Shown piece by piece: positions 46,668 to 56,363 of a stretch of 64,000 nucleotides of DNA. The stretch spans positions 62,001 to 126,000 of the forward strand of contig SVEK01000001.1 in the NCBI GenBank assembly GCA_015057405.1, given 5' to 3'. Origin of the DNA: Lachnospiraceae bacterium. GTDB taxonomy: Bacteria > Bacillota > Clostridia > Lachnospirales > Lachnospiraceae. The translations under genes were made by a program, and so were the position numbers. The first letter of the stretch is position 1. Every line of letters starts with the position of its first letter. Below the pieces are notes generated by a model, which was not told where the DNA came from, ran no database searches, and worked only from the letters and a program-made list of their open reading frames with translations.

Positions 46668-47786
46668 TTATTCTGCCACCCAAGGACTGTATTTTTTTCC
46701 TTCTAAAATATCTGCAATTCTCTCGCATGCGTGTCCATCGCCGTATGGATTGCAGGCTTTAGCCATCGAATTATACGCTTCCTGATTCTCAAGAAGCTCC
46801 TTGAAGTTATTGTAAATCACCTCTTCATCTGTACCTACAAGTCTAAGAGTACCGGCTTTAACACCTTCCGGTCTTTCAGTCGTATCACGCATTACAAGAA
46901 CAGGCTTTCCATAAGAAGGTACTTCTTCCTGAATCCCACCGGAATCCGTTAAACAAAGAAAACATCTTGCTTCAAAATTGTGGCAATCAAAAACTCCAAT
47001 TGGTTCAATAATATGTATACGGTCACAACCACTCAATTCTTCATCTGCAGCTTTTCTAACCTCAGGATTCATATGAATCGGATATACGGCCTTGCATTCC
47101 GGATGCTCATCAAGAACTCGACGAATTGCTCTAAACATATTGTGCATTGGCTTTCCCAGATTTTCTCTCCGATGAGCTGTAATGAAAATAAGTTTTCCGT
47201 CTCCCACCCATTCAAGTTCCGGATGCGAATAATTTTCATTAACAGTATGTTTCATAGCATCAATTACAGTATTGCCCGTAATAAATATCTTACTCGAATC
47301 CTTACCTTCTTTTATCAAATTGTCTGCCGCCATCTGTGTTGGTGCAAAGTTATACTGCGAAATGATTCCTACGGCTTGGCGATTAAATTCCTCCGGATAA
47401 GGAGAATAAATATTATGCGTACGAAGACCTGCTTCCACATGACCAACCGGAATTTGCAAATAAAAACATGCCAATGCTGTTACAAATGTTGTGGAAGTGT
47501 CGCCATGAACAAGCACAACATCCGGTTTTACTTCCTCAAGAATAGTTTTTATTTTATCAAGAATCCCTGTTGTAATATCAAATAAAGTCTGTCCTTGTTT
47601 CATGATAGAAAGATCATAGTCAGGAACCACATTAAATGTATTTAAAACCTGGTCAAGCATCTGTCTATGCTGACCTGTAACACATACGATGGTTTCAATA
47701 TTTTCTCTGCTCTTTAGTTCATTGACCAGTGGGCACATTTTAATTGCTTCCGGTCTTGTTCCAAACACTAATAATACTTTTTTCAC
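46668..47786 (-). CDS. UDP-N-acetylglucosamine 2-epimerase (non-hydrolysing), WecB-type
   Basis: The 372-residue protein starts at GTG 47786, 6 nt after GGGAGGA; upstream in-frame codons include that site and are untranslated. Motifs: VFGTRPEAIKMCPLV, GHVEAGLRTHNIYSPYPEE, FITAHRRENLG and LTDSGGIQEEVPS. It makes UDP-ManNAc, a precursor for a ManNAc-type residue. Together with the CapG-like protein the operon has two enzymes of this family, so the repeat unit may contain both ManNAc and FucNAc. Confidence 0.95.
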   Translation of the reverse strand: MKKVLLVFGTRPEAIKMCPLVNELKSRENIETIVCVTGQHRQMLDQVLNTFNVVPDYDLSIMKQGQTLFDITTGILDKIKTILEEVKPDVVLVHGDTSTTFVTALACFYLQIPVGHVEAGLRTHNIYSPYPEEFNRQAVGIISQYNFAPTQMAADNLIKEGKDSSKIFITGNTVIDAMKHTVNENYSHPELEWVGDGKLIFITAHRRENLGKPMHNMFRAIRRVLDEHPECKAVYPIHMNPEVRKAADEELSGCDRIHIIEPIGVFDCHNFEARCFLCLTDSGGIQEEVPSYGKPVLVMRDTTERPEGVKAGTLRLVGTDEEVIYNNFKELLENQEAYNSMAKACNPYGDGHACERIADILEGKKYSPWVAE

Positions 47787-47898
47787 ATATTTTCCTCCCA
47801 AATAAATTCTACTAATCTTTCTCATAATAATAATTTCATGTGTTCAATTGCAAAATAAAAGTCACACATCCATAAATATTATTTATAAAACTAATATA

Positions 47899-49326
47899 CT
47901 AATTATTACTTACTCTACCGGTAAGCTTTCTCAAAATTTTTCTAAACATATTAATAATACCCATTATTTCTCTATAATATAACAAAATAAGTGCAAGTAT
48001 CAATATAATAAATACAACAACACCTACATATAATTCAATAGTAAATAGTATTGCCTCCACTAAAAGTAAGAAAAATACTACAAACTCTTTTATACCATTC
48101 ATACGCATATTAAAATATCGCTTCATACATATATCACGTATCAGACAGTTTACAATAAATCCTATCATAGTAGTAATTGCAGCTGCTATAGCTCCATATT
48201 TAGGTATCAGAAGAATATTTAATCCAATGTTAACAATTGCTCCTGCCAATGTTGAATAAAACAAGATTGACGTTTTCTTGTTTGAAGTAAACGCAGACGC
48301 CATTACTCCTGATAACCCCGAAAAGAAATACGCTATAAGTAAAAATGGAACATACTTCCATGCAACATAGTAATCCTTGGCAAACAAAATCCCCCCCAAA
48401 AATTTTGCACCCATTACAAGAATTCCGCACGCAATACCGGATAATATCAAAAAGATATTATACACATTTTTGAAAAAAAGAGAATAATCGTCGTCATTCC
48501 GTGATTTGATAGCGGAAATTTGCCATGCCTGATTGAATATAGTCGATACTATAGACAATATTGATGGTATTTTATACGCTATGCTGTATATTCCACTTAC
48601 TGCCAAACCCGAAACTGCAATAATAATATATTTGTCAGACATCTGCATAATCCACCAGGCAATAATCGTAGGCATCATAGGTATGCTATATCGAATCATA
48701 TCTACAGTAATTCTTTTTTCAATATGCAACTCCTTAAAATATTTTAATATATTTCCGGCAAATAACATATACATAATTGTAATTAATTCAGCCAAAACAA
48801 CGGAAAGTAAATACCCCCACAAACCAATCTTCAACACAAGTAAAAATACTATATTGCAAAAGATAACAGATACTGTATATATAATTCCTTTAATCGCAAA
48901 TACTCTTGTATAATCCAAACCTCTTACAAAATTCGAAAAACAACTATTCAAAGCATTCATTATATAAGTAAGCAAAAACATCCAATAATACGGTTTTAAT
49001 ACTGGAAACTGCAAAACTATAATATTTCTTAAAAAAAACAGTATTGCAAAGCTTATCCCAATAATTAATAATGATGTACCAAGTACTTTACCTTTATCAC
49101 TTTCTTCATCCAGCATAAATCTAATTGTTGCTTCTGTGATAGACAATGTTAGCAATGGCAGAAGTAGATTAATTGAAATAGAAAACAAATCTGCTATTCC
49201 ATATTCTGCAGTGCTGAGTGTGTTTGTATACAACGGTACTAATAAAAAAACAAGCACTTTAGACCCAAAATTACTAATTGCAAACATTGTTACGTCAGAG
49301 AAAAGTTTTTTTCCCCTATTATTCAT
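47899..49326 (-). CDS. Wzx-type polysaccharide flippase
   Basis: The 475-residue protein has about 12-14 membrane segments and the N-terminal pattern FAISNFGSKVLVFLLVPLYTNTLSTAEYGIADL (split here: ISNFGSKVLVFLLVPLYT, LSTAEYG) of the MATE-related oligosaccharide flippase family. It should move the lipid-linked repeat unit across the membrane. The start overlaps the pyruvyltransferase stop by 4 nt. Composition is visibly more AT-rich than the flanking CapEFG genes, as is usual for wzx/wzy blocks exchanged between strains. Confidence 0.92.
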   Translation of the reverse strand: MNNRGKKLFSDVTMFAISNFGSKVLVFLLVPLYTNTLSTAEYGIADLFSISINLLLPLLTLSITEATIRFMLDEESDKGKVLGTSLLIIGISFAILFFLRNIIVLQFPVLKPYYWMFLLTYIMNALNSCFSNFVRGLDYTRVFAIKGIIYTVSVIFCNIVFLLVLKIGLWGYLLSVVLAELITIMYMLFAGNILKYFKELHIEKRITVDMIRYSIPMMPTIIAWWIMQMSDKYIIIAVSGLAVSGIYSIAYKIPSILSIVSTIFNQAWQISAIKSRNDDDYSLFFKNVYNIFLILSGIACGILVMGAKFLGGILFAKDYYVAWKYVPFLLIAYFFSGLSGVMASAFTSNKKTSILFYSTLAGAIVNIGLNILLIPKYGAIAAAITTMIGFIVNCLIRDICMKRYFNMRMNGIKEFVVFFLLLVEAILFTIELYVGVVVFIILILALILLYYREIMGIINMFRKILRKLTGRVSNN

Positions 49327-50498
49327 ATTTCTTTCTCCGCTTCTGTTATTAATCTATATGCATCCGCAAAATCATCATAACTTTTCGACTCTTTTTCTAT
49401 TCTCTCTAATACTATTTCTGAATCAAACTCACGATTAATTATATCAATTTGTTCTGTAAATCGCTCATAGCCATTCTCTCTTTGAAGTTCTCTTCCATCC
49501 AAATAAATAAACGGCAGGTTTAAGCGTCTAAATAATAAATCTTTTGCTTTGCTTTCATACCCGGCTTCTATGTTTGTATAATTTGACGAATCAATTGATA
49601 ATACAGGAATTTGATTCTTTAACCCAAATATTGTTCCATGAAAATAATCAGTCACCAAAAATGACCCATATTTGAATACATGCGCCCATTCAAATGGATT
49701 CAAATCATACAAATAAATATCTGCAAATTTATTTCCGTCCATTAACGCAACGATTTGTACTTCGTCTCCAAAATATTTTCTGGCAAATTCTCCATAAGAG
49801 GCATTCATAAGCATCACAAAAACTGTTTTTTTATTAAAATCAAATCTATGTTTTTTTAATTTTTTTTGAAGATTTAATTCACTAAAGTCCATTTTCAAAA
49901 TTATACTTGGATCACAATTGTGTTCTGTTGTTACAGCACAATCTGTATAATATTCAACAAAATTTCGTGTACTATCATCTCTCACACCAATATAATTAAA
50001 TGCTTTGAGTGAACGTTCAAGTATACTCTTTTGCTGTTCAGTAATATTATTATAATTTTGAAGATGTGCACTTGCTGCATACGCCATTTTATATTTTACA
50101 TTTATATCAGTTAAAAAATAAGCATTAGGTAACCCAATATCACTCCAATTAAATACTGCATCACTTCCTACAATAACCATGTCATAATTCTTAGATATAA
50201 AATCATTAATTTTTTCGGCACTCACTCCAACATTTTTTTTACTCAATCGAAGTGATTTTATTGCCTTTTTAAATTCAATCGTTTGAAATACCTTTTGAAA
50301 TGCCTCGCAAATACTTCTTCTGTACAAAAATACAATTGGACATTTATATATAAAAACCTCTCTTTTTCTACAATTGTAGTCTATCACTTCAAAAGAGTCA
50401 TCAGAAAAATCTTTACTCAATTTATTTACTAAAGCAAATGATTGCATAACAGCACCATAGTTAATTGCCCTATGATATGTTAATATCCCTACTTTCAT
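49323..50498 (-). CDS. Polysaccharide pyruvyltransferase family protein
   Basis: The 391-residue protein carries the family marks GILTYHRAINYGAVMQSFAL, MVIVGSDAVFNW, the Asp-Pro-Ser-Ile acceptor loop and VTDYFHGTIFGL. Members transfer pyruvate from PEP to make ketals on sugar hydroxyls (CsaB-like), although some relatives are glycosyltransferase-like. In this operon it would add a negative charge to the capsule. It is coupled to wzx by a 4-nt overlap. Confidence 0.87.
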   Translation of the reverse strand: MKVGILTYHRAINYGAVMQSFALVNKLSKDFSDDSFEVIDYNCRKREVFIYKCPIVFLYRRSICEAFQKVFQTIEFKKAIKSLRLSKKNVGVSAEKINDFISKNYDMVIVGSDAVFNWSDIGLPNAYFLTDINVKYKMAYAASAHLQNYNNITEQQKSILERSLKAFNYIGVRDDSTRNFVEYYTDCAVTTEHNCDPSIILKMDFSELNLQKKLKKHRFDFNKKTVFVMLMNASYGEFARKYFGDEVQIVALMDGNKFADIYLYDLNPFEWAHVFKYGSFLVTDYFHGTIFGLKNQIPVLSIDSSNYTNIEAGYESKAKDLLFRRLNLPFIYLDGRELQRENGYERFTEQIDIINREFDSEIVLERIEKESKSYDDFADAYRLITEAEKEI

Positions 50499-50525
50499 AT
50501 CTTCGCCTTTCTATTACAATTGATG

Positions 50526-51710
50526 TTACGCCTTCTTTCTGAGTGAATTATTATGTATAAAGACAAACAACATCATAAAATATCCTCCACTCTGTATTAA
50601 ACCCGCATTTGTAAATCCCAGTATAAGAATACTACTCAAAAACATAATACAAATAAAATCATCTTTAGAAATGCCAAATTTTTTAATATGTCTTATTTCA
50701 TCTACGACAAAACTATATATCCAACGTAAGAAACAAGCAAAAAACAATATCCCACCCTGCATAAGAAGAGTAGAATACATATTATGAGCGTACATTGCTC
50801 TATATTGCGAACGACTTCCCCAACCCTGACCAAATAATGGAGAACTTAAAAAATTCTTCAATTGTTCATTAATTTCAGTTTGCCTGTATAAAACATTTCC
50901 ATCTGTTGCTGTCACAATAGAAAAACGATCTAATACCTGATTAATCATTTGAAACAAAACATCTGATTTATATAAACAAAGCACCAAAAATGAAATAAAA
51001 ACCAAGAGTAAGAATTTTATATTTCTCAAAGCACCGGAAGCATAAAAATTATACATTAAAATCACTATGGTAATAAACAATATCATTATTATTCGAGTTC
51101 TTGATTCCGAAAACAGCAATCCTATTATACTTGAAATAAAAGTAACCACATAATAAACTGTTGACATAATTGTTCTTTTTTCAACAAAAACAAAAAGGAT
51201 TACAAAAGAAAAAATGTATCCTCCAATAAATAGTGTACTATCAACTGCTCCGGCAGCACGAACTAACTGACCTTCCGGAGCCCATATAGATGTATGTATT
51301 ACTTTTGTAGCTACAAGAACAGAAATTACAGCACCAATTATAACAAGAGCCGAAAAAATCTTTGTATAATATTCTTTAGACATACCCCAACATTTAACAG
51401 TTACGTATAGGGAAATTGGCATCAAAAATAACGTAGATTCTACCAATACATTCAATAATCCCCATCTATTTAAAATTCCAACAATTAATGGGCCTATAAT
51501 AAATATCAACAAATAAAAATCAGTATAACGAATTGTTTTATTAAATAAACATTTACAAATGTATACTGATATCGATATAAAAACATAAAAATAAAAGATA
51601 AGATATCGGATTGTGTATCCCATAAACATCGAATCTAAGAAAGGCATCCAAATTGAGAACAATTGACTGAAAATAACAATATATGCCAAAAAAACAAATA
51701 ATCTTTTCAT
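50526..51710 (-). CDS. Wzy-type O-antigen/capsule polymerase
   Basis: The 394-residue protein is almost entirely hydrophobic, with about eleven membrane segments. A loop at about residues 265-305 contains PLFGQGWGSRSQYRAMYAHNMY, the pattern of the Wzy/WaaL periplasmic loop. It should polymerise repeat units after Wzx export. Identity rests on topology, loop motif and neighbourhood, since Wzy proteins have low sequence similarity. Confidence 0.82.
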   Translation of the reverse strand: MKRLFVFLAYIVIFSQLFSIWMPFLDSMFMGYTIRYLIFYFYVFISISVYICKCLFNKTIRYTDFYLLIFIIGPLIVGILNRWGLLNVLVESTLFLMPISLYVTVKCWGMSKEYYTKIFSALVIIGAVISVLVATKVIHTSIWAPEGQLVRAAGAVDSTLFIGGYIFSFVILFVFVEKRTIMSTVYYVVTFISSIIGLLFSESRTRIIMILFITIVILMYNFYASGALRNIKFLLLVFISFLVLCLYKSDVLFQMINQVLDRFSIVTATDGNVLYRQTEINEQLKNFLSSPLFGQGWGSRSQYRAMYAHNMYSTLLMQGGILFFACFLRWIYSFVVDEIRHIKKFGISKDDFICIMFLSSILILGFTNAGLIQSGGYFMMLFVFIHNNSLRKKA

Positions 51711-51712
51711 TA

Positions 51713-52846
51713 TTACTTCACCTTCGATTTAATTTGTTGGGCCAAACGATTTATTCTGCCATCATAATCTATACTTCGTACATATTCTGTCACACTTTCA
51801 ACATAATCAGAATAATTTTCCATTAACCGAAGTATACCTTCATCATAATTGTTATCGGATACACCAATCATATTTTTTTCACATAAACGTTTAAGAGGCG
51901 GATTTTCAGATGCTAAAATTGGTGTTCCTTCAAATAAACTTTCATAACATTTACCCGACTCACAATACATCGTATTATAACTGTCCATATCAAAAATAAC
52001 TACGCTAGCATGACTTTTCTGCATCAAATATCGTAGTTCAGCTCTGGTCACAAACCCCCAATACTGTACTTTATCTTCTATATCCAATTCTTTGATTAAA
52101 CATTTGTACTGCTTCAAAGCAACGGAAGACGCACTTCCAACAATATTAAGTTTAACATTTTTATCTACACGTGAAAAAGCTTTTATATAATCAAATGTTT
52201 TTCGTTCTTCACTTATTCCACCGGCAAATAATATATTAAACGAATCATTTTCAAAGAACTGAGCATATTTTTCTGTACAGACCTTTTCATCATAACAATC
52301 ATCTATTCTATGAATATTATCAAAAATACTTGGTGTTTCAGAAAGTTCAAAATAATCCTTCATAATATTTGCCCGTTCAACATTTGCTGCAAAAACCAGG
52401 TCGGCATACTTCAAATATTTTTTTTCATATTTTGAACGGAATTTCGTTATCTTTTGTTTAACCCAAATTAAAAAACCATCATTTCCAAATAACTTTCTAT
52501 TATTACTGAAATCTCCACGAATGTATAGTTCACTGGAATCATAAACTAATGTTGAATTTGGCAATTTTTTCTTAATAAACGGAAGCAATACTGAGCAATC
52601 ACTATCATGCAACACAATAATATCCGGCGAAACACGAAGCAACACTTTTTTAGCAAGTTTAAGAAACAAAAACAATGCAATAGGCGACTTTTTGTCAACC
52701 AAATTTACATCAACATCATCTGAATTATCCGGTGTTACATAGGATACTAAGTGAACCTTTCCTATTGTTTCAAGACATTTTAGCATTTCCATACTTCTGG
52801 CTTCTTTATTCAAATCATGATATACCACGTAGACTATTTTCATCAT
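51713..52846 (-). CDS. GT4-like glycosyltransferase
   Basis: The 377-residue protein (ATG 52846, overlapping the upstream stop as ATGATGA) has two Rossmann halves: YDSSELYIRGDF in the acceptor side and FNILFAGGISEERKTFDYI, CESGKCYESLFEGTPILASE in the donor-binding side. The late Glu-rich motif is typical of retaining GT4 enzymes. It transfers one sugar of the repeat unit, donor unknown. It is translationally coupled to the preceding glycosyltransferase gene. Confidence 0.85.
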   Translation of the reverse strand: MMKIVYVVYHDLNKEARSMEMLKCLETIGKVHLVSYVTPDNSDDVDVNLVDKKSPIALFLFLKLAKKVLLRVSPDIIVLHDSDCSVLLPFIKKKLPNSTLVYDSSELYIRGDFSNNRKLFGNDGFLIWVKQKITKFRSKYEKKYLKYADLVFAANVERANIMKDYFELSETPSIFDNIHRIDDCYDEKVCTEKYAQFFENDSFNILFAGGISEERKTFDYIKAFSRVDKNVKLNIVGSASSVALKQYKCLIKELDIEDKVQYWGFVTRAELRYLMQKSHASVVIFDMDSYNTMYCESGKCYESLFEGTPILASENPPLKRLCEKNMIGVSDNNYDEGILRLMENYSDYVESVTEYVRSIDYDGRINRLAQQIKSKVK

Positions 52847-53910
52847 ATATCTTTTGCACACTCCGTCAATTTCTTTTCAATTATATCAATAGTAGTTTTA
52901 CTTTCATCTAAAAAAGAATTATATAAATCATCTGCAAACATATCTATCTCATTATTATTCAGACCCTGATACCATTGCCATAGGGCTTCCAATTCATCCT
53001 TCTCATTAAAAGTCATAGAAAAAGACATTTTTCCACATACATCATCCATATAAGTACCTGTTGAATTCAGAATTGGCTTGTGGTAAAACATACCATCATA
53101 TAGTTTATTTGATAATGCACATCTCACTAATTCGCTACCATTTCCATAGCAGTTAAACAATATGTCAACACTCTTAATTATTTTACCTTTTTCATTTTGA
53201 GTGTATGCTCCCCAAAAGATAATTCTATCTGTATCATAATTATGTTCTTTTACATATTCCTGTAATCTTTCCTTATCCGGGCCGTTTCCGTAAAAGTGAA
53301 AAGAAAAACGCGAATCGGTGTTAACCATATCCATTAATTTTTCACATTTACTTGCATAACCAATTGAACCAACATATCCAATAACAATATGCTCCTTATT
53401 TTTTTCAAATTTGTGTTTTGGCACTTCCAAAGGAGTTGTAATATTATGTGCCACACAATAATCACTTTCAGGTAAAAACGTCTTAAACGCAGTTGATGAA
53501 ATAACATTCAATAAAGAGTGACTAAATAATATCTGCTCTAATTTCCTAAAAAAAGCGTACTTTTCACATGTATAATCTCTCACATCAACAATATATCGTC
53601 TGTTAAACTTCTTAATCAGCCAATCTAATGAACAAACTGCATTAATCGTTGTAAGAACAATAACAAAATCATAATTTTTTTTACATATTCTTTTAACTTT
53701 TCTTGAATAGCAAAAATAATTAAATACACCAGGCAAGTTATTATTCCACTTCAATGGAATAACATTCTCTGCAAACTGTTCGTCAATTTTTTTATCACGA
53801 TTCGGCACAATAATATCATAATCTATTGTCAAACGTTCAAGAATCTCCGAATAAAAATATAAATATGGCGAATACCTCAAATTATTTGCAGCTACAATAC
53901 ATACTTTCAT
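52843..53910 (-). CDS. GT4-like glycosyltransferase
   Basis: The 355-residue protein starts MKVCIVAANNLRYSPY and has a C-terminal donor domain (HIVIGYVGSIGYASKCEKL, FHFYGNGPDKERLQEYV, CALSNKLYDGMFYHKPIL). The second half resembles GT4 proteins although the usual E-x7-E motif is poorly kept. A 179-bp gap separates it from the next gene upstream, the largest interruption inside the operon, without a convincing promoter or terminator. Confidence 0.82.
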   Translation of the reverse strand: MKVCIVAANNLRYSPYLYFYSEILERLTIDYDIIVPNRDKKIDEQFAENVIPLKWNNNLPGVFNYFCYSRKVKRICKKNYDFVIVLTTINAVCSLDWLIKKFNRRYIVDVRDYTCEKYAFFRKLEQILFSHSLLNVISSTAFKTFLPESDYCVAHNITTPLEVPKHKFEKNKEHIVIGYVGSIGYASKCEKLMDMVNTDSRFSFHFYGNGPDKERLQEYVKEHNYDTDRIIFWGAYTQNEKGKIIKSVDILFNCYGNGSELVRCALSNKLYDGMFYHKPILNSTGTYMDDVCGKMSFSMTFNEKDELEALWQWYQGLNNNEIDMFADDLYNSFLDESKTTIDIIEKKLTECAKDI

Positions 53911-54089
53911 ATTTTCTTATATTATCCGATTGTCATGTTTGATAATCAGATTTCTCCTTTCTTTCAGTTCCCGTACAGAATTAAAATTCATCGTGGAAAC
54001 TGTTTAACACAACCTCATTACATGTTTAAAACATTAAAGTAGGTGAGTTATACAAAACATATGATTTATACTAATATATCAAATCCAAA

Positions 54090-55304
54090 TTACAACATAT
54101 CCATATGCTTCATAATAATGTCATGGCCCCTTTGAACCGTATAATTTTCCATCAAATAACTATGCCCTTTTTCTCCCATTGTCTTCAAATCAGCAACTAA
54201 TGCCTTGTTAACACAATCAACAAATGCATCACTATCATTGCTCATACACTTCCAACCAAAACCATTATTTACAACAATATCACCCATATCTGTGGCAGGA
54301 TCAGATGCAACAATAACAGGTATAGAAGCTTGAAGAGTTGAAAGCAAGCGTGATGGGAAATTAGGTATCGTAAATCTATAATCTAAGAATATCAAACCTA
54401 CATCACTGCTATTTGCCAACAATTGATAATCCTGCTTTGGCAATGTTTCTATATATTTGGCGTTATTGATTTTTTTATTATCTATAGTAGTCTTAATCTT
54501 ACCAACTTCAGTTCCGCCACCAACAATCAAGAAAAATGCATCATTTATATCCTTGCATTTTTCAAGACATTCAAGTACAAAATTAACACCTTGGGGTTTG
54601 CCCAAATTCCCGCCATAAACAAATACTTTTTTATCAGTCGGAATTCCATATTTGGTTCTAACAACAACCAAATCCTTTTCAATTATTTTTTTCTCATTTG
54701 GCACAACACAATTAGGGCACACCTCCAGCTTGTCCTTGTCAATTTCAGGATTATGTTTAATAACATATTCACAATTTGCAGGACTCATACAACCTATATA
54801 GTCAGAGATATGATATAGTCTTTTTTCTTTCGCCCTGAAATACTTATAAATAAAACTTTTCACACCGGTTTTACTCATCATGCCTAAATCAACAGCATTC
54901 TGCGGAAAAATATCCTTTAGTAACAAATATGTTTTTGCACCTGTCTTTTTCTTAACATACTCTATTGTATTTACCAATGTAATTGGCGGAGTTGGGTAGA
55001 TAATTAAATCAAACTTAATATTACCCCAATTTTTACAAACGGCTTTTTTAAACAATGCATCTACTGATATTGTCGAAAGGCCTTTTTCTATTATAGAAAC
55101 ACTTCCGGTTATATTTCCTGTTCGAATCCTAAGTATTTCCATTTCATCGCTTATTTCTATGCCATCTTTTTCAGTACTTCTTTTTTCATTTGCACAAGCA
55201 ACATAAATTTGATCGCCATTATTTTGAAATTCTCTAAGTAAATCTTCGTAAAAACTTTTGTGTTCTCGTGTACTAAACGATAACGCCAAAAATAAAATAT
55301 TCAT
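54090..55304 (-). CDS. GT4 glycosyltransferase, WbuB-like (candidate N-acetyl-L-fucosamine transferase)
   Basis: The 404-residue protein has YPTPPITLVN and LLLKDIFPQNAVDLGMM, which mark the WbuB/WcaI-like GT4 subfamily, and a donor domain with KVFVYGGNLGKPQGV and FPSRLLSTLQASIPVIVA. WbuB proteins transfer N-acetyl-L-fucosamine in several O-antigens. The operon makes UDP-FucNAc through CapE/F/G, so this is the best candidate for using it. Coupled to the CapA-like gene by a 4-nt overlap. Confidence 0.85.
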   Translation of the reverse strand: MNILFLALSFSTREHKSFYEDLLREFQNNGDQIYVACANEKRSTEKDGIEISDEMEILRIRTGNITGSVSIIEKGLSTISVDALFKKAVCKNWGNIKFDLIIYPTPPITLVNTIEYVKKKTGAKTYLLLKDIFPQNAVDLGMMSKTGVKSFIYKYFRAKEKRLYHISDYIGCMSPANCEYVIKHNPEIDKDKLEVCPNCVVPNEKKIIEKDLVVVRTKYGIPTDKKVFVYGGNLGKPQGVNFVLECLEKCKDINDAFFLIVGGGTEVGKIKTTIDNKKINNAKYIETLPKQDYQLLANSSDVGLIFLDYRFTIPNFPSRLLSTLQASIPVIVASDPATDMGDIVVNNGFGWKCMSNDSDAFVDCVNKALVADLKTMGEKGHSYLMENYTVQRGHDIIMKHMDML

Positions 55305-56344
55305 TTATTAATTAATCCTTTCAACGTACGAATAATTTTCACTCTGGCTATTGCCCATTTTTCATTTAATTGGTAGCTTACACCAAAATATTGCGAAAAC
55401 TTTGCAACAAGCTTCTTTTTATTACGTTTCTTTGCAAAATAGGATAAATAATCCGCATCATTCATTTCTCTAAAAGGAGAATACTCTGCGCATTTTTCCC
55501 CAACTAAAAGAGGCTCTCTACATACAAATTCTAAAGGCGTGCTTTGATTAATATCTGTGCGGTACCATATTATATCTGTTTTATCATTATCAATATTAAC
55601 GGCATAAGTTTCCTTAGAACATTCAGGATAGCAAAGTTTACCATTAAAATAAATACCGGAAGGAAGAAAAAAATTACCCATACAGTAAACTACAGGTTTA
55701 TTTTTGTATATTTCCATACCTTGCGGACGATGAGAATGACCACCAATTACTGCACAGGCACCCACATCAATAAGCTTCCTTGAAAGTTTTCGTAGCATTG
55801 GAAGCGGAAGCTTCTCCATATCGTAATTCCAATGCATAAAACAATATGTCTTTATACTCTGATTATTGGAAATGAAACAACGGACTGCATCAACAAATTC
55901 ATCATAAGGACAATCCACTACTCTGACATTATTCTCTTTATTTGAGTTAGTCTTAGTATATAATCTCCAGCAGTGTCCAAATAAAGCATACTTAACTCCA
56001 TGTTCTTCAAAAATAAATGGCTTAATTACACCTTCTTCGTACAATCCGAAACAACTTATTCCATTTTCTTCAAGGATTTTTTGGGTTTTTAATATTTTTT
56101 CGGGATAATCGTACATGTGATTATTTGCAAGCGACACAATCACCTTTCGCGCATGTGGAAACATGCCTGTTATTCTACTTATGTTATAAAGTGTCAAATT
56201 CTTTCTTTCAGACACATCATCAATAATATTAGCTTCAAAATTCAAAATAACCGTTTGATTTGTAAATACTTGCTCATTGTTCGTCCATTTCAAAAAAGAA
56301 TCTATTCTTTCTTCAGGACAAGCTAAATCACCCAAAAAAATCAT
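55301..56344 (-). CDS. CapA/PgsA-like metallophosphoesterase-fold protein
   Basis: The 347-residue protein (ATG 56344, GGTGG 7 nt upstream) has the CapA-type metal motifs IFLGDLACPE, VSLANNHMYDYP, FMHWNYDM and VIGGHSHRPQGME, ending with YCMGNFFLPSG. It lacks the N-terminal membrane anchor of Bacillus CapA/PgsA, so it may be cytoplasmic. In poly-gamma-glutamate systems CapA works with an amide ligase; here it is surrounded by ATP-grasp proteins. Exact reaction unknown. Confidence 0.83.
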   Translation of the reverse strand: MIFLGDLACPEERIDSFLKWTNNEQVFTNQTVILNFEANIIDDVSERKNLTLYNISRITGMFPHARKVIVSLANNHMYDYPEKILKTQKILEENGISCFGLYEEGVIKPFIFEEHGVKYALFGHCWRLYTKTNSNKENNVRVVDCPYDEFVDAVRCFISNNQSIKTYCFMHWNYDMEKLPLPMLRKLSRKLIDVGACAVIGGHSHRPQGMEIYKNKPVVYCMGNFFLPSGIYFNGKLCYPECSKETYAVNIDNDKTDIIWYRTDINQSTPLEFVCREPLLVGEKCAEYSPFREMNDADYLSYFAKKRNKKKLVAKFSQYFGVSYQLNEKWAIARVKIIRTLKGLINK

Positions 56345-56363
56345 GTGCAAACCACCTATTAGT

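Noticed and set aside
53911-54089. Operon break or small gene in the 179-bp gap between two glycosyltransferases
   Set aside because: An AAAGGAG occurs but is followed by no properly spaced start codon, and neither a convincing promoter nor a terminator hairpin was found.
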